Assembly (NCBI RefSeq): GCF_000320405.1
Contig: NZ_KB291710.1
Span: 1 to 37,240, forward strand
Direction of reading: 5' to 3'
DNA: 37,240 nt
DNA from: Clostridium celatum DSM 1785
GTDB lineage: Bacteria; Bacillota; Clostridia; Clostridiales; Clostridiaceae
The notes beneath the pieces were generated by a model. That model did no database searches. It saw only the letters and a program-made list of their open reading frames with translations, and was not told the origin of the DNA. Below, piece by piece: positions 24,525 through 32,766 of the stretch. How positions within the stretch are numbered: the first letter of the stretch is position 1; every line of letters begins with the position of its first letter. The position numbers and the translations under genes were made by a program.

Positions 24525-25169
24525 ATGAGTAAATTAATAAAAATACAAAAACCTAAATTTGTAGATGATTTATATGAAATAGAAGACATTTATGATGAAT
24601 TTATATATGAAGATACTATAAAAAATAAAACTATAGAAAATATTACTATTAGTGATAAAAATGATACTTCAGTAACTATTGATTCTTGTATATTTAAAAA
24701 TGTAACTTTTAAAAGTTGCACCTTCCCTAGAATTGATTTAATTGATACAAAATTTGAAAACTGTGATTTATCCAATGTAAGTTTTAGTGGTGGAAGTATT
24801 CATAGAGTGGAATTTATAAACTGCAAACTTGTTGGTTCAAAATTTGATGATTGTATTATTAAAGATGTATTATTTGAAAATACCTTAGCTAAATACTGTA
24901 ATTTCTCATTTTCAAAATTTAAAGGTGCTAATATAATAGAAACTAATTTATGTGATGCTATTTTTCAAGAAGCACAACTAAATAAAGTTTGCTTTAATAA
25001 TTCTGACCTTTCAAACTGTTACTTTAATAAAACCTCATTAACAAAGCTAGATTTAACAACCTGTGATATATCTAATATAGACGTAGAAATTAAAGATCTA
25101 TACGGTACTGAAGTAACAGCAATGCAAGCTTTAGACTTAACTCGCTTAATGGGACTTGTAATAAAATAA
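24525..25169 (+). CDS. Pentapeptide-repeat protein
   Basis: A 214-aa protein. From about residue 45 to 185 it is built of five-residue repeats with central Leu/Phe (for example FKNVTFKSCTF, DLSNVSFSGGS, CNFSFSKFKGANI, CYFNKTSLTKLDL), which fold into a right-handed quadrilateral beta-helix. The N terminus (residues 1-40) is acidic and outside the repeat. Cys is unusually common in the repeats. Some members protect DNA gyrase by mimicking DNA (Qnr, MfpA); others have no known role, and nothing here decides between them. ACAGGAG precedes the ATG; it is monocistronic with a strong terminator. Confidence 0.85.
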   Translation: MSKLIKIQKPKFVDDLYEIEDIYDEFIYEDTIKNKTIENITISDKNDTSVTIDSCIFKNVTFKSCTFPRIDLIDTKFENCDLSNVSFSGGSIHRVEFINCKLVGSKFDDCIIKDVLFENTLAKYCNFSFSKFKGANIIETNLCDAIFQEAQLNKVCFNNSDLSNCYFNKTSLTKLDLTTCDISNIDVEIKDLYGTEVTAMQALDLTRLMGLVIK

Positions 25170-25193
25170 AATCATCTAATATTAACTACTTAG

Positions 25194-25236
25194 AAACAGT
25201 ATTAATAAATCCTTCGACTTATTAATACTGTTTTTT
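25194..25236. terminator. Bidirectional terminator
   Basis: AAACAGTATTAATAA and complement, 15-bp perfect stem with a 10-nt loop and T6 after it, between convergent genes. Confidence 0.88.
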
Positions 25237-25255
25237 CTATGATTTATCTCTACCA

Positions 25256-26473
25256 TTAAAAATTAGTTATAACTTGTATTGACATATTTTCAAAAACCTT
25301 ATTAGCTGTATTAATAATAAAATCTACTGGCATTTTATTTAAATTTTCAGTTTCATCAATATATAGTAATCCATCTCCAAACATAGTATCATAAGTAGCT
25401 AATTTCATAGCTAATCTTACACTTTGTTCATCAGCAAATAATCTTTTCAATCTGAAACTCTTTATTAAAGCTTCAATATCTTTCTTTTGTAATTTTTCCC
25501 TAAAACAATCAACATTTTGTACTAACTCTTTCACAATTTCTATTGATTTATCTACATTTTCATGAGCGGTACTATAAGTAATTTTATAAACCTTTATATG
25601 TTCTTCATTAGCTACCCTTGTTAATACATCATACACTAATCCATATTTTGTTCTTAATGTGTCAAATAAAACAGAATTTACACCTTCTCCAAAATATTGA
25701 TTAAAAACTTTTAATGCTTTTATCTCCCATTGATTCAGTTTATTAATAGGGAAAATAACCTGAACCTTAGCAGTATTTATCTCTGCTTTCTTATCTATAA
25801 AAACCCCATTTTTAGGGTTTATAATTATTTCATCCTTTTCAGGAAGTCTTTCACTTCTCCAGTCTATAAAGTACTCCTCTACCAAATCCCTTACTTCTTC
25901 AAATTCTAATTGCGAGATAATAGTTATAGTTGCATTATTAGCACAATAATAATCATTAAAGAAATCTATTGCATCATCTATTGTTATATTATTTAATGAT
26001 TTCTCTGTGCCTATAATAGGATACTTAATTCTTCTACCTTCCATACAATTTAAATAAAGCTTATCTTCAGTATATTGCTCCAGCTCTTCATCCCATTCTT
26101 TAAGTTCCTGCTTTATAACCTCCATCTCTTCCTTAAAGCCTTCCTCAGTAAATACTGGTGCTAAAAGAATATCTGAAAATAGCTCCAATCCTTTTTGTAA
26201 GTCTTCACTTAGTAATGTTCCATAAAAGACTACATAAGGGTAATTTGTCATAGCATTTTGAAATCCAAATATATTGCTTAGCTCTTCATTTATTTTCTTT
26301 TCACTTCTTGTTTCTGTTCCCTTATATACCATATGCTCAGTAACATGAGCAACTCCAAGATTTTCTCCATCACGTGCTGCCCCTGCATCCAAAGAAATAG
26401 CTATTGAGCTTAATTCACTATTACTTTTTTTATATATTAACTTTAATCCATTATCTAAAATATAATCTTTCAT
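25256..26473 (-). CDS. M16-family zinc metallopeptidase
   Basis: A 405-aa M16 peptidase. The inverted zinc motif is HVTEH at residues 43-47 and the third ligand Glu123 lies exactly 76 residues on (KQELKEW), as in pitrilysin-type enzymes. The C-terminal half is the usual inactive-type M16_C domain (YGLVYDV). Size fits bacterial M16B enzymes, which act as dimers. It lies next to the SCIFF maturase on the same strand but behind that gene's terminator. M16 enzymes cleave modified precursors in other RiPP systems (PqqF, AlbF), so a role in trimming the SCIFF peptide is possible, not shown. Confidence 0.92.
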   Translation of the reverse strand: MKDYILDNGLKLIYKKSNSELSSIAISLDAGAARDGENLGVAHVTEHMVYKGTETRSEKKINEELSNIFGFQNAMTNYPYVVFYGTLLSEDLQKGLELFSDILLAPVFTEEGFKEEMEVIKQELKEWDEELEQYTEDKLYLNCMEGRRIKYPIIGTEKSLNNITIDDAIDFFNDYYCANNATITIISQLEFEEVRDLVEEYFIDWRSERLPEKDEIIINPKNGVFIDKKAEINTAKVQVIFPINKLNQWEIKALKVFNQYFGEGVNSVLFDTLRTKYGLVYDVLTRVANEEHIKVYKITYSTAHENVDKSIEIVKELVQNVDCFREKLQKKDIEALIKSFRLKRLFADEQSVRLAMKLATYDTMFGDGLLYIDETENLNKMPVDFIINTANKVFENMSIQVITNF

Positions 26474-26610
26474 TTATTTCACCTCAATTAATATTTTATC
26501 AATTTTGTGTTTCTTCAATTTAATAATTATTTTACTACATCCTCATTGATACCTATATATAGTATATTTATACTTTAAATTTTATAAACCCCTGCCTTTC
26601 CATAATAGCA

Positions 26611-26646
26611 AAAAACTCCAAGTTTACATATACTTGAAGTTTTTTT
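26611..26646 (-). terminator. Terminator after scfB
   Basis: On the minus strand AAAACTTCAAGT pairs with ACTTGGAGTTTT (one mismatch) and U-runs follow; it lies just past the maturase stop and separates it from the M16 gene. Confidence 0.8.
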
Positions 26647-26655
26647 ATAAAATAT

Positions 26656-28008
26656 TTATTCTGCTTTAAGTGCTATAGCACATTCAATTCTCTTCTTTTG
26701 CATTTTACATCCTATTTCATAAGGAATGTTCATATCACCATTAAATGCAAAGTTATTTGATTGACATCCACCTGAACAGTAGAATCTAGCCCAACATTCT
26801 CTACATTTTGGTTTATTATAAATATGAGCCTTCTTAAACTTCTTACCAAGTTCTGAATCATATGTATCATCATAGATACTTCCAAGCTTAAATTCTTCTT
26901 TACCAACAAATTGGTGACATGGGTAAACTTCACCTTGTGGAGTTATTGCAACATATTCAAATCCCGCACCACATCCTGAAATTCTCTTATAAACACATGG
27001 TCCACCATTTAAATCAATATTAAAGTGATAGAAGTTGAATTCATCCCCTTCTTTCTTTCTTCTAGCCATTTCATTATATAGTTTATCATAGTTTTCGAAT
27101 ATTTCTGGTAAATGTTCTTCTTTAAGTTCTAAGAAATGTCCTTTTTCTAAAACTACTGGCTCAATTGAAATTTCTCTAAATCCTTCATTTACCATAGCTT
27201 TAACATCTTCATAGAAATCAGTATTGGCTCCTGTAAATGTTCCTCTTACATAGTAATGTTTAGATTTATCTCTTTTTTCAATCATTCTCTTGATATTTGG
27301 AAGTATATCATCATAAGAACCACTGCCATCAACTTTGATTCTTACATTATCATTAACTTCTTTTCTGCCATCTAAAGAAAGGATTATATTACCCATTTCT
27401 TTATCCATGAAATCCATCATTTCTTCAGTTAAAAGAGTTGCATTAGTAGTCATTGTAAATCTGATGTTCTTTTTCCAAGCTTTTTCGTTTTCTCTGGCAT
27501 ACGCTATTATTTCTTTAACCTTGTCCATGATCATTGTTGGTTCTCCACCAAATAAATCAATTTCAATATTTCTTCTAGGACCACTTCTCTTAACAACATA
27601 ATCGATTGCTTTCTTCGCTGTTTCAACAGACATTACACCTTTATGTCCATTGTATTCACCTTCATCAGCAAAACAATATTTACATCTTAAGTTACATCCA
27701 TGAATTATATTTAGACATACTGCTTTTATATAATCTCTATCATCCATTGATGAATGTGCTATATCTTCATATTGATCCTTTGAATATAATATATCTTCGT
27801 CTATAAGCTCAAGTAATTCTTCATAAGCTTCAGATATAGTTTCTACACCATATTTATCTCCGAATTCTTTTATAAGCTCTTCTTTTTCTCTTAATTTGTT
27901 GTCATCTACTAAATCATAAACTAATTCATCTACTATATGAACAGCTCCTGTATTTACATCTAGTACAAAGAAATTGTCACCTTGCTTAAATTTATGTATT
28001 AAAGCCAT
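26656..28008 (-). CDS. scfB: SCIFF radical-SAM thioether maturase
   Basis: A 450-aa radical SAM/SPASM enzyme. Residues 1-90 form a PqqD-like peptide-recognition domain (FFVLDVNTGAVHIVDELVYD). The 4Fe-4S SAM cluster motif is Cys105-x3-Cys109-x2-Cys112 (HGCNLRCKYCF). The SPASM region carries the auxiliary-cluster cysteines (CGAGFEYVAITPQGEVYPC, CRECWARFYCSGGC, and a last GCKM). It installs Cys-to-residue thioether bonds in the SCIFF precursor encoded 230 bp upstream, yielding a ranthipeptide. AGGAGG stands 9 bases before the ATG. The near-universal clostridial pair points to a housekeeping or signalling role. Confidence 0.96.
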   Translation of the reverse strand: MALIHKFKQGDNFFVLDVNTGAVHIVDELVYDLVDDNKLREKEELIKEFGDKYGVETISEAYEELLELIDEDILYSKDQYEDIAHSSMDDRDYIKAVCLNIIHGCNLRCKYCFADEGEYNGHKGVMSVETAKKAIDYVVKRSGPRRNIEIDLFGGEPTMIMDKVKEIIAYARENEKAWKKNIRFTMTTNATLLTEEMMDFMDKEMGNIILSLDGRKEVNDNVRIKVDGSGSYDDILPNIKRMIEKRDKSKHYYVRGTFTGANTDFYEDVKAMVNEGFREISIEPVVLEKGHFLELKEEHLPEIFENYDKLYNEMARRKKEGDEFNFYHFNIDLNGGPCVYKRISGCGAGFEYVAITPQGEVYPCHQFVGKEEFKLGSIYDDTYDSELGKKFKKAHIYNKPKCRECWARFYCSGGCQSNNFAFNGDMNIPYEIGCKMQKKRIECAIALKAE

Positions 28009-28200
28009 AGCAAGTCCTCCTAATTATTATATTTTTATCTTAAAACACTTACCGGTTATAATTTAAATTTTTATATTAACTCATAGTTAAATTTATTTAT
28101 ATAAATAAATTTAATTTTAATTCTTTTCTGTTATAAAACATATTTTTAAGTAAAATTTACCTTAATAAGAATAATATTACTTTTCTCTTAAAACAACATT

Positions 28201-28228
28201 AAGCAGTAACTAAAAATAGTTACTGCTT
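28201..28228 (-). terminator. Hairpin between SCIFF precursor and maturase
   Basis: AAGCAGTAACTA and complement, 12-bp perfect stem with an AAAA loop, starting 10 bases after the scfA stop. The following minus-strand sequence (TTAATGTTGTTTTAAG) has only a broken U-run. It could partly terminate transcription, giving much precursor and little maturase. Confidence 0.75.
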
Positions 28229-28237
28229 ATGTTTTTC

Positions 28238-28375
28238 TTAGTTTTCACATTCTAAGTTAGCAACTGTGCAAGAAGTTTTGCAAGCTGATTGGCATGAGTT
28301 TGCACATTCCTTACATCCTGGTTTGCATAAGCTATTTTTGATGTTAGTTTTGTTTATTGTTTTTATGTGTTTCAT
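28238..28375 (-). CDS. scfA: SCIFF ranthipeptide precursor, 45 aa
   Basis: The minus strand encodes exactly 45 residues, beginning MKHIKTINKTNIKNSLCKPG and ending VANLECEN, with the family block CKECANSCQSACKTSCTV. Cysteines are at 17, 21, 24, 28, 32, 36 and 43: the six-cysteine core plus one extra at 17. The N-terminal MKHIKT is the leader bound by the maturase. The adjacent radical-SAM enzyme links Cys to neighbouring residues by thioethers. GGAGG precedes the ATG and an extended -10 promoter lies upstream. A plus-strand frame overlaps it and hides it from simple ORF calling. Confidence 0.96.
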   Translation of the reverse strand: MKHIKTINKTNIKNSLCKPGCKECANSCQSACKTSCTVANLECEN

Positions 28376-28410
28376 GTCAAATCCTCCATTTTATAAATAT
28401 AACATTGGTA

Positions 28411-28419
28411 ATTATAGCA
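28411..28419 (-). promoter_or_regulatory. Extended -10 promoter of scfA
   Basis: The minus strand reads TGCTATAAT, 36 bases before the ATG. There is no good -35. Confidence 0.6.
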
Positions 28420-28611
28420 TAGTTTGTCATGGTAATAAAGTATTTCTTTCCATACCCTCTATACTTTTACCTAATCACCTTATATTTATATTATTACTGC
28501 ACTGTTTTATTCCTACCATTGTGATAAATAACTACTTTTATTTTTTATACTATGTGAATTTTAATATAGATAAAAAATTACAAAGCACTCTTAAACATAA
28601 ATATTAAATTA

Positions 28612-28666
28612 AAAATGGTAAATTAAATGAACTGACTTAGCAATCATATTCATCATTTACCATTTT
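28612..28666. terminator. Hairpin terminator after the 88-aa gene
   Basis: AAAATGGTAAAT pairs with ATTTACCATTTT across a long loop that contains a further ATGA/TCAT pair; U-rich on both sides. Confidence 0.7.
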
Positions 28667-28758
28667 CAACTTCTAATTTATAGTTAATCATCTTTGTAAT
28701 ATACTTAAATTCTTTATGTATTCATTTTATTAAATATTTTTTATTATAAAACTTATTT

Positions 28759-29025
28759 TTATAACGATGTTTCTTTTCTTATTTCTTCTATCATATCATC
28801 TTCTGAAAAAGTCTTATCTTCATAAGGACTATAAATATCTTCTAGATGGACTGTATAATAAACATTCTTACTTTTCTTTTCTTTTGGTTTGACTTTTTCT
28901 TTATCTTCTTTCATGCTTTCTAGCTTTTTGTTAATATTACTTTTAACTAATACTCCTGCTGCTACTGATGCAACCACTGCTGATAATGCTCCAAAAAGCA
29001 GCTTTTTATTGTTCTTACCACTCAT
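28759..29025 (-). CDS. Small membrane-anchored hypothetical protein
   Basis: An 88-aa protein. A hydrophobic segment at about residues 9-27 (LLFGALSAVVASVAAGVLV), rich in Ala/Val/Gly, is followed by a highly charged Lys/Glu stretch (residues 33-53) and an acidic tail (SEDDMIEEIRKE). The layout resembles YtxH-like or general single-pass anchors with a cytoplasmic charged domain, but I do not recognise a family. GAGGTGAT precedes the ATG. It lies 74 bases after the 55-aa gene and may be in the yhaM transcript. Confidence 0.7.
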   Translation of the reverse strand: MSGKNNKKLLFGALSAVVASVAAGVLVKSNINKKLESMKEDKEKVKPKEKKSKNVYYTVHLEDIYSPYEDKTFSEDDMIEEIRKETSL

Positions 29026-29099
29026 AATATCACCTCACTATTTATAAAAATTATATCTACATTATTACTTCAAGTCAATTTACAAATTTGTTAATTTTA

Positions 29100-29267
29100 T
29101 TATTTATTAAACTTTTCTCGTTCTATTTCGATATTACTTTTATTATTATTAAACTTATTTGTATTATTAGCTTTAACTATATTTTCTACATTTACAATAG
29201 GCGTATCATTTGAAATTGCTTCACAAAAAATATCTTCTTCTATTGACTTATCTTTAAATTTATTCAT
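29100..29267 (-). CDS. Small hydrophilic protein, 55 aa
   Basis: The minus strand encodes 55 residues starting MNKFKDKSIEEDIFCEAIS and ending IEIEREKFNK, with an Asn-rich middle and one Cys. A perfect AAGGAGG stands 6 bases before the ATG, and the start is 29 bases after the yhaM stop, so it is probably the second gene of that operon. No signal peptide, membrane segment or known domain. Confidence 0.7.
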   Translation of the reverse strand: MNKFKDKSIEEDIFCEAISNDTPIVNVENIVKANNTNKFNNNKSNIEIEREKFNK

Positions 29268-29296
29268 AATTATCCTCCTTACATTTATATCCTTTA

Positions 29297-30199
29297 TTAT
29301 AAATACAACCTTGTTTCTATTCTTCTATCATATTCAGACCAATTTCCTTCATCAGTTTTTTCTTTTATTTGAGAAATCTTATTCATTGTAGCATCTATTG
29401 AATCTGCAGAATTTAGAATAAAAGCCTCTTCCATTCTCATTTCTCTTGGTGAACCATATTCAAGCTTACCATGATGTTGAACTATACACCCCTTCATTCT
29501 AGTCATAAAATCTTCAGAGTAAAAACCCTTATTACTTAAAAAAGCTTCTTCCAACATTTGTGTTCCAATAACAATATGCCCTTCCATTTCTCCTCTTAAT
29601 GTATATTTAAAAGGTCCATCATAATATAATTCATATATTTTACCAATATCATGAAGCTTAGCTGCTAATATTGCTATTTCTTTATATCTACAATTATATT
29701 TTTCACAAAGCATTATCGTTAAGTACATTACCCCTAATGTATGCTCTGCAAGACCTCCTATATAATTATGATGCATAGATACCCCACCAATACCTTTTTT
29801 AAATTTTTCTAAAAATTCTTCATTTTTAAAAAAATAATCATTTAACGCTTTTGCTTCTCTAGATATTATGTATTCATCAGTATAAAGTTCTAATTCCTCC
29901 ATAATATCCTCTATTGGTCTTTTTACTGTTGGTAAATAGTCTATAGCATTGTATTCATTTAATATACAGTATTTTTTAACCTCTAAATTAACATCTTTTT
30001 TACCTTCTATTTCTAAAACTACACCTTGCTCTATATCACTTTTTTTAGTTGGTATTGTAGCTTTTATTTCTCCACTTTTATCTGCTAAAATACATACTAT
30101 CTTACTAGTATCCTTAAACATCACTCTCATCACCATAAATGATGTTTTAATTTCACTTCCATTTTTTACATCAGCTAAATATATATCTTTCTTACTCAT
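29297..30199 (-). CDS. yhaM: YhaM-type 3'-5' exoribonuclease (OB-fold plus HD domain)
   Basis: A 300-aa protein with an N-terminal OB-fold nucleic-acid-binding domain (about residues 10-90; IVCILADKSGEIKATI) and an HD metal-dependent phosphohydrolase domain (HHNYIGGLAEHTLGVMYL, then AKLHDIGKIYEL and IVQHHGKLEYGSP). This is the layout of YhaM/CbfI, a 3'-5' exonuclease that trims RNA ends and single-stranded DNA. The open frame reaches a TTG at 30214, but GGAGG is 8 bases before the ATG at 30199, so the protein starts MSKKDIYL. The 55-aa gene follows closely. Confidence 0.92.
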   Translation of the reverse strand: MSKKDIYLADVKNGSEIKTSFMVMRVMFKDTSKIVCILADKSGEIKATIPTKKSDIEQGVVLEIEGKKDVNLEVKKYCILNEYNAIDYLPTVKRPIEDIMEELELYTDEYIISREAKALNDYFFKNEEFLEKFKKGIGGVSMHHNYIGGLAEHTLGVMYLTIMLCEKYNCRYKEIAILAAKLHDIGKIYELYYDGPFKYTLRGEMEGHIVIGTQMLEEAFLSNKGFYSEDFMTRMKGCIVQHHGKLEYGSPREMRMEEAFILNSADSIDATMNKISQIKEKTDEGNWSEYDRRIETRLYL

Positions 30200-30301
30200 C
30201 ACTAAATCCTCCAAAGAAACTAAATAACTTTATATCTATATTCTAGTCTATCCTAAAGAATATCAAAATATTTTTTACACTTTATTATGATTTTAAAATA
30301 A

Positions 30302-30366
30302 AGAAAAATGACTTATAACTAAGAATATAGTAAATAAATATTAAAATACCCTTGCTATAAGCCATT
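30302..30366 (-). terminator. Terminator after the YhgE/Pip gene
   Basis: On the minus strand AATGGCTTATA pairs with TATAAGTCATT (one G-U) over a long AT-rich loop, then a U-run. It lies just past the stop at 30385. Confidence 0.65.
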
Positions 30367-30384
30367 ACTTTAATTTTTTAATTA

Positions 30385-32532
30385 TTATTCTCCAATTCCA
30401 CTATTTTCTACACTTTCTTTAAATCCATGTAACAATTTATTGATTGGTTTTTTTAGGAATATTGAGATTAATATAAATATTGCTCCATATACCAATAATA
30501 CTATTACATCTTGCATTAAAACATTTTGAACTACGCCTCCAATTGCCTCTCTTGCAAAAGAAATAGCATAAGTAAATGGTAAAAATGGATGTATAATTTG
30601 AAAAAATTTAGGTGTTAGTTGAATAGGAAATGTTCCTCCTGAACCTCCAATTTGTATTACTAATAATACAATTCCTAGAACTTTTCCTACATTTCCTAGT
30701 ACAGATACAAGAGAATACAGTATAAATGTAAATATAATGCTTGTAAATACACTTCCTATAACAAATAATACTGGATTTACACAATATATTTTTAATAAAT
30801 ATAAATCTCCAACTGCTACTATTATTGCTTGTATTATTGCTATTGTTAGAAATAATAATAACTTTCCAAAATATTGTTGTGTTGATGAGTATTCCCCATG
30901 CACTTCTGTAGTTAGCATAGATGCTAATAATAATAGTCCTACCCATAATGATAATACTGTATAGAATGGTGTCATTCCTGTTCCGTAATTACCCATTGGG
31001 AATAGTTTATTTTCAATTATATTAACAGGTTCTGCCAAAAAGTCACTTCTCTTTTTAACATCACTCTTTAACAAATCTATTATTTCTTTTAAATCATTGC
31101 TATCTTTTATACCACTAATTTTGCTTACTAAGTCATTTATCATATCTTCAGCTTCTGGAAGCTTTTCCTTTACAAACTCAATTCCTTCTATTCCTTTATC
31201 TGCTCCTTGATATACTGTGTTTAGTATATCAGTTACTTGTGGAAGTTTTGTTTCTGCTTGCTCTAATACATTGGCTGCATTATCTGCTACTGTATATGCA
31301 TCATCAAATATTGTGCTAATTTTTCCAGCTATATTCGCATCAAAATTATTATATAAATCACTTGTTATATTACTAATATCATCAGCAATAGTTATTACAT
31401 TATTTAATAAAGATAAATCTGGCGCTTGCCCATTTGCTATATTAGTTTTAACTGTATTTAAAGCACTAATAGCTGAATTAACATTATCATTAACTCCTTG
31501 CAAAGTGGATATAATATCATCAAATTTACCTGGACTAAACTTATTCATAGTTTCTAAAATACCAGTTAATGAACTTGCACTATTACTTATACTATTAAGC
31601 TTTTCAATTAAACTATCTATCATTTCCGGCGAATTTTCCACACCTGAGTTTATTGCATTTATTACTGCATCTGTATACTTTGATACCTCTGTTGATATTT
31701 GATTTACTATATTAATATCATTTTTAATTATTGGTGCTATATTACTTAAACTATTTTTAGAAGTGCTTAAAAAATCTTTTACTTCCCCACTTAAAGTTTG
31801 TGCATTGTTAATAGTTTGTTCTATAAGTGGAATATCATTTTGAATTCCTGATACTAATGTCTTAAGTTGCTCTGCCCCTTCTCCAGCCAAATTAACTATA
31901 TCATTAATATTCCCAAAATGTCCTTGTATATCTAATAAAGAATTATATATTGTATCAATTTTAGGAATTTGATTTTCAAGCTCTACACCTATTTTGTTAC
32001 CCATTCCAAATACTGCATCGCTTACGCTTGAAACTACTGCTTCACTTATCTTTTGTTGAACTGAACTTGCTCCCTTATCCGTTAATTTAGGTGCAATAGC
32101 ATTTATTTTTTCGTTAACTGTATAAATTATATCTCCTTTTGTTACATTTTCTCCAACAATAGACGTTAAGTTTTTAGAAAAGTTTTCAGGAATAGTTATC
32201 ATTGCATAATACTTTCCTTCTTCAACCATTTTATTAGCTTCTTCTTCACTAACAAACTGCCATCCTAATTGTGTATTACTTTTCAATTCATCTACTACAT
32301 CATTTCCTAAATTTAATTCTTTTCCGTTAAGTGTAGCTCCAACATCTTTATTTACAACACCAATCTTTATTCCACTAGTTGCAGATTCTGCATATGGATC
32401 CCAAGATGCCTTAATATTAAACCAAGCATACAATGATGGTAGTATACATAATGCTAACACCACTATTAAGGCTCCATAATTTAAAAAAATATTTTTCAAA
32501 TCTTTTTTGTAAATCTCAAATACTTTTTTCAT
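30385..32532 (-). CDS. YhgE/Pip-family membrane protein
   Basis: A 715-aa membrane protein. One N-terminal helix (residues about 18-38, IVVLALCILPSLYAWFNI) precedes the family signature ASWDPY and a Pip-like extracellular part. A long Ser/Asn/Ile-rich helical region (about 190-500) looks like a coiled stalk. Five to six helices follow in the C-terminal ABC-2-type permease half (YTVLSLWVGLLLLASML onward). Phage infection protein and YhgE relatives are surface receptors or export factors; some are linked to ESX/type VII secretion or to lipid export. No secretion genes are adjacent. GGAG precedes the ATG. Confidence 0.9.
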   Translation of the reverse strand: MKKVFEIYKKDLKNIFLNYGALIVVLALCILPSLYAWFNIKASWDPYAESATSGIKIGVVNKDVGATLNGKELNLGNDVVDELKSNTQLGWQFVSEEEANKMVEEGKYYAMITIPENFSKNLTSIVGENVTKGDIIYTVNEKINAIAPKLTDKGASSVQQKISEAVVSSVSDAVFGMGNKIGVELENQIPKIDTIYNSLLDIQGHFGNINDIVNLAGEGAEQLKTLVSGIQNDIPLIEQTINNAQTLSGEVKDFLSTSKNSLSNIAPIIKNDINIVNQISTEVSKYTDAVINAINSGVENSPEMIDSLIEKLNSISNSASSLTGILETMNKFSPGKFDDIISTLQGVNDNVNSAISALNTVKTNIANGQAPDLSLLNNVITIADDISNITSDLYNNFDANIAGKISTIFDDAYTVADNAANVLEQAETKLPQVTDILNTVYQGADKGIEGIEFVKEKLPEAEDMINDLVSKISGIKDSNDLKEIIDLLKSDVKKRSDFLAEPVNIIENKLFPMGNYGTGMTPFYTVLSLWVGLLLLASMLTTEVHGEYSSTQQYFGKLLLFLTIAIIQAIIVAVGDLYLLKIYCVNPVLFVIGSVFTSIIFTFILYSLVSVLGNVGKVLGIVLLVIQIGGSGGTFPIQLTPKFFQIIHPFLPFTYAISFAREAIGGVVQNVLMQDVIVLLVYGAIFILISIFLKKPINKLLHGFKESVENSGIGE

Positions 32533-32656
32533 ATTTTTCTCCTTTGTTATTTATTTTTTTAGATATTTAAAATTAAATATAAATTTATTGATATTATTAT
32601 GTTTTCATAAATTACAATTTTTATCACAATTTATAATTTTTAATTATTTAAAATAA

Positions 32657-32728
32657 TAAAAAATGGCTGTATCAAAAGTTAATATGAATATTTCTAAAAA
32701 TTATCATATAGTTATTTTGATACAACCA
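32657..32728 (-). terminator. Terminator after the VanW gene
   Basis: On the minus strand TGGTTGTATCAAAA pairs with TTTTGATACAGCCA (one U-G) around a large AT loop with internal pairing, then a run of U. Confidence 0.8.
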
Positions 32729-32766
32729 ATTTAAATTTTAATACTATCTTTAAATAAATTATTTTA

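Larger units (their letters stand above)
28376..28758. other. 383-bp intergenic region upstream of scfA
   Basis: It contains the scfA promoter (28411-28419) and a bidirectional terminator (28612-28666). Between them is AT-rich sequence with no ORF that has a ribosome binding site. Confidence 0.6.

Noticed and set aside
28266..28607. Plus-strand 113-codon frame with Cys and aromatic residues
   Set aside because: It overlaps the SCIFF precursor on the other strand, has no RBS, and its composition is that of an antisense shadow.
31217..31702. Plus-strand 161-codon hydrophobic frame inside the YhgE/Pip gene
   Set aside because: It is the antisense of a repetitive Ile/Asn/Ser-rich coding region; no RBS and no family resemblance.
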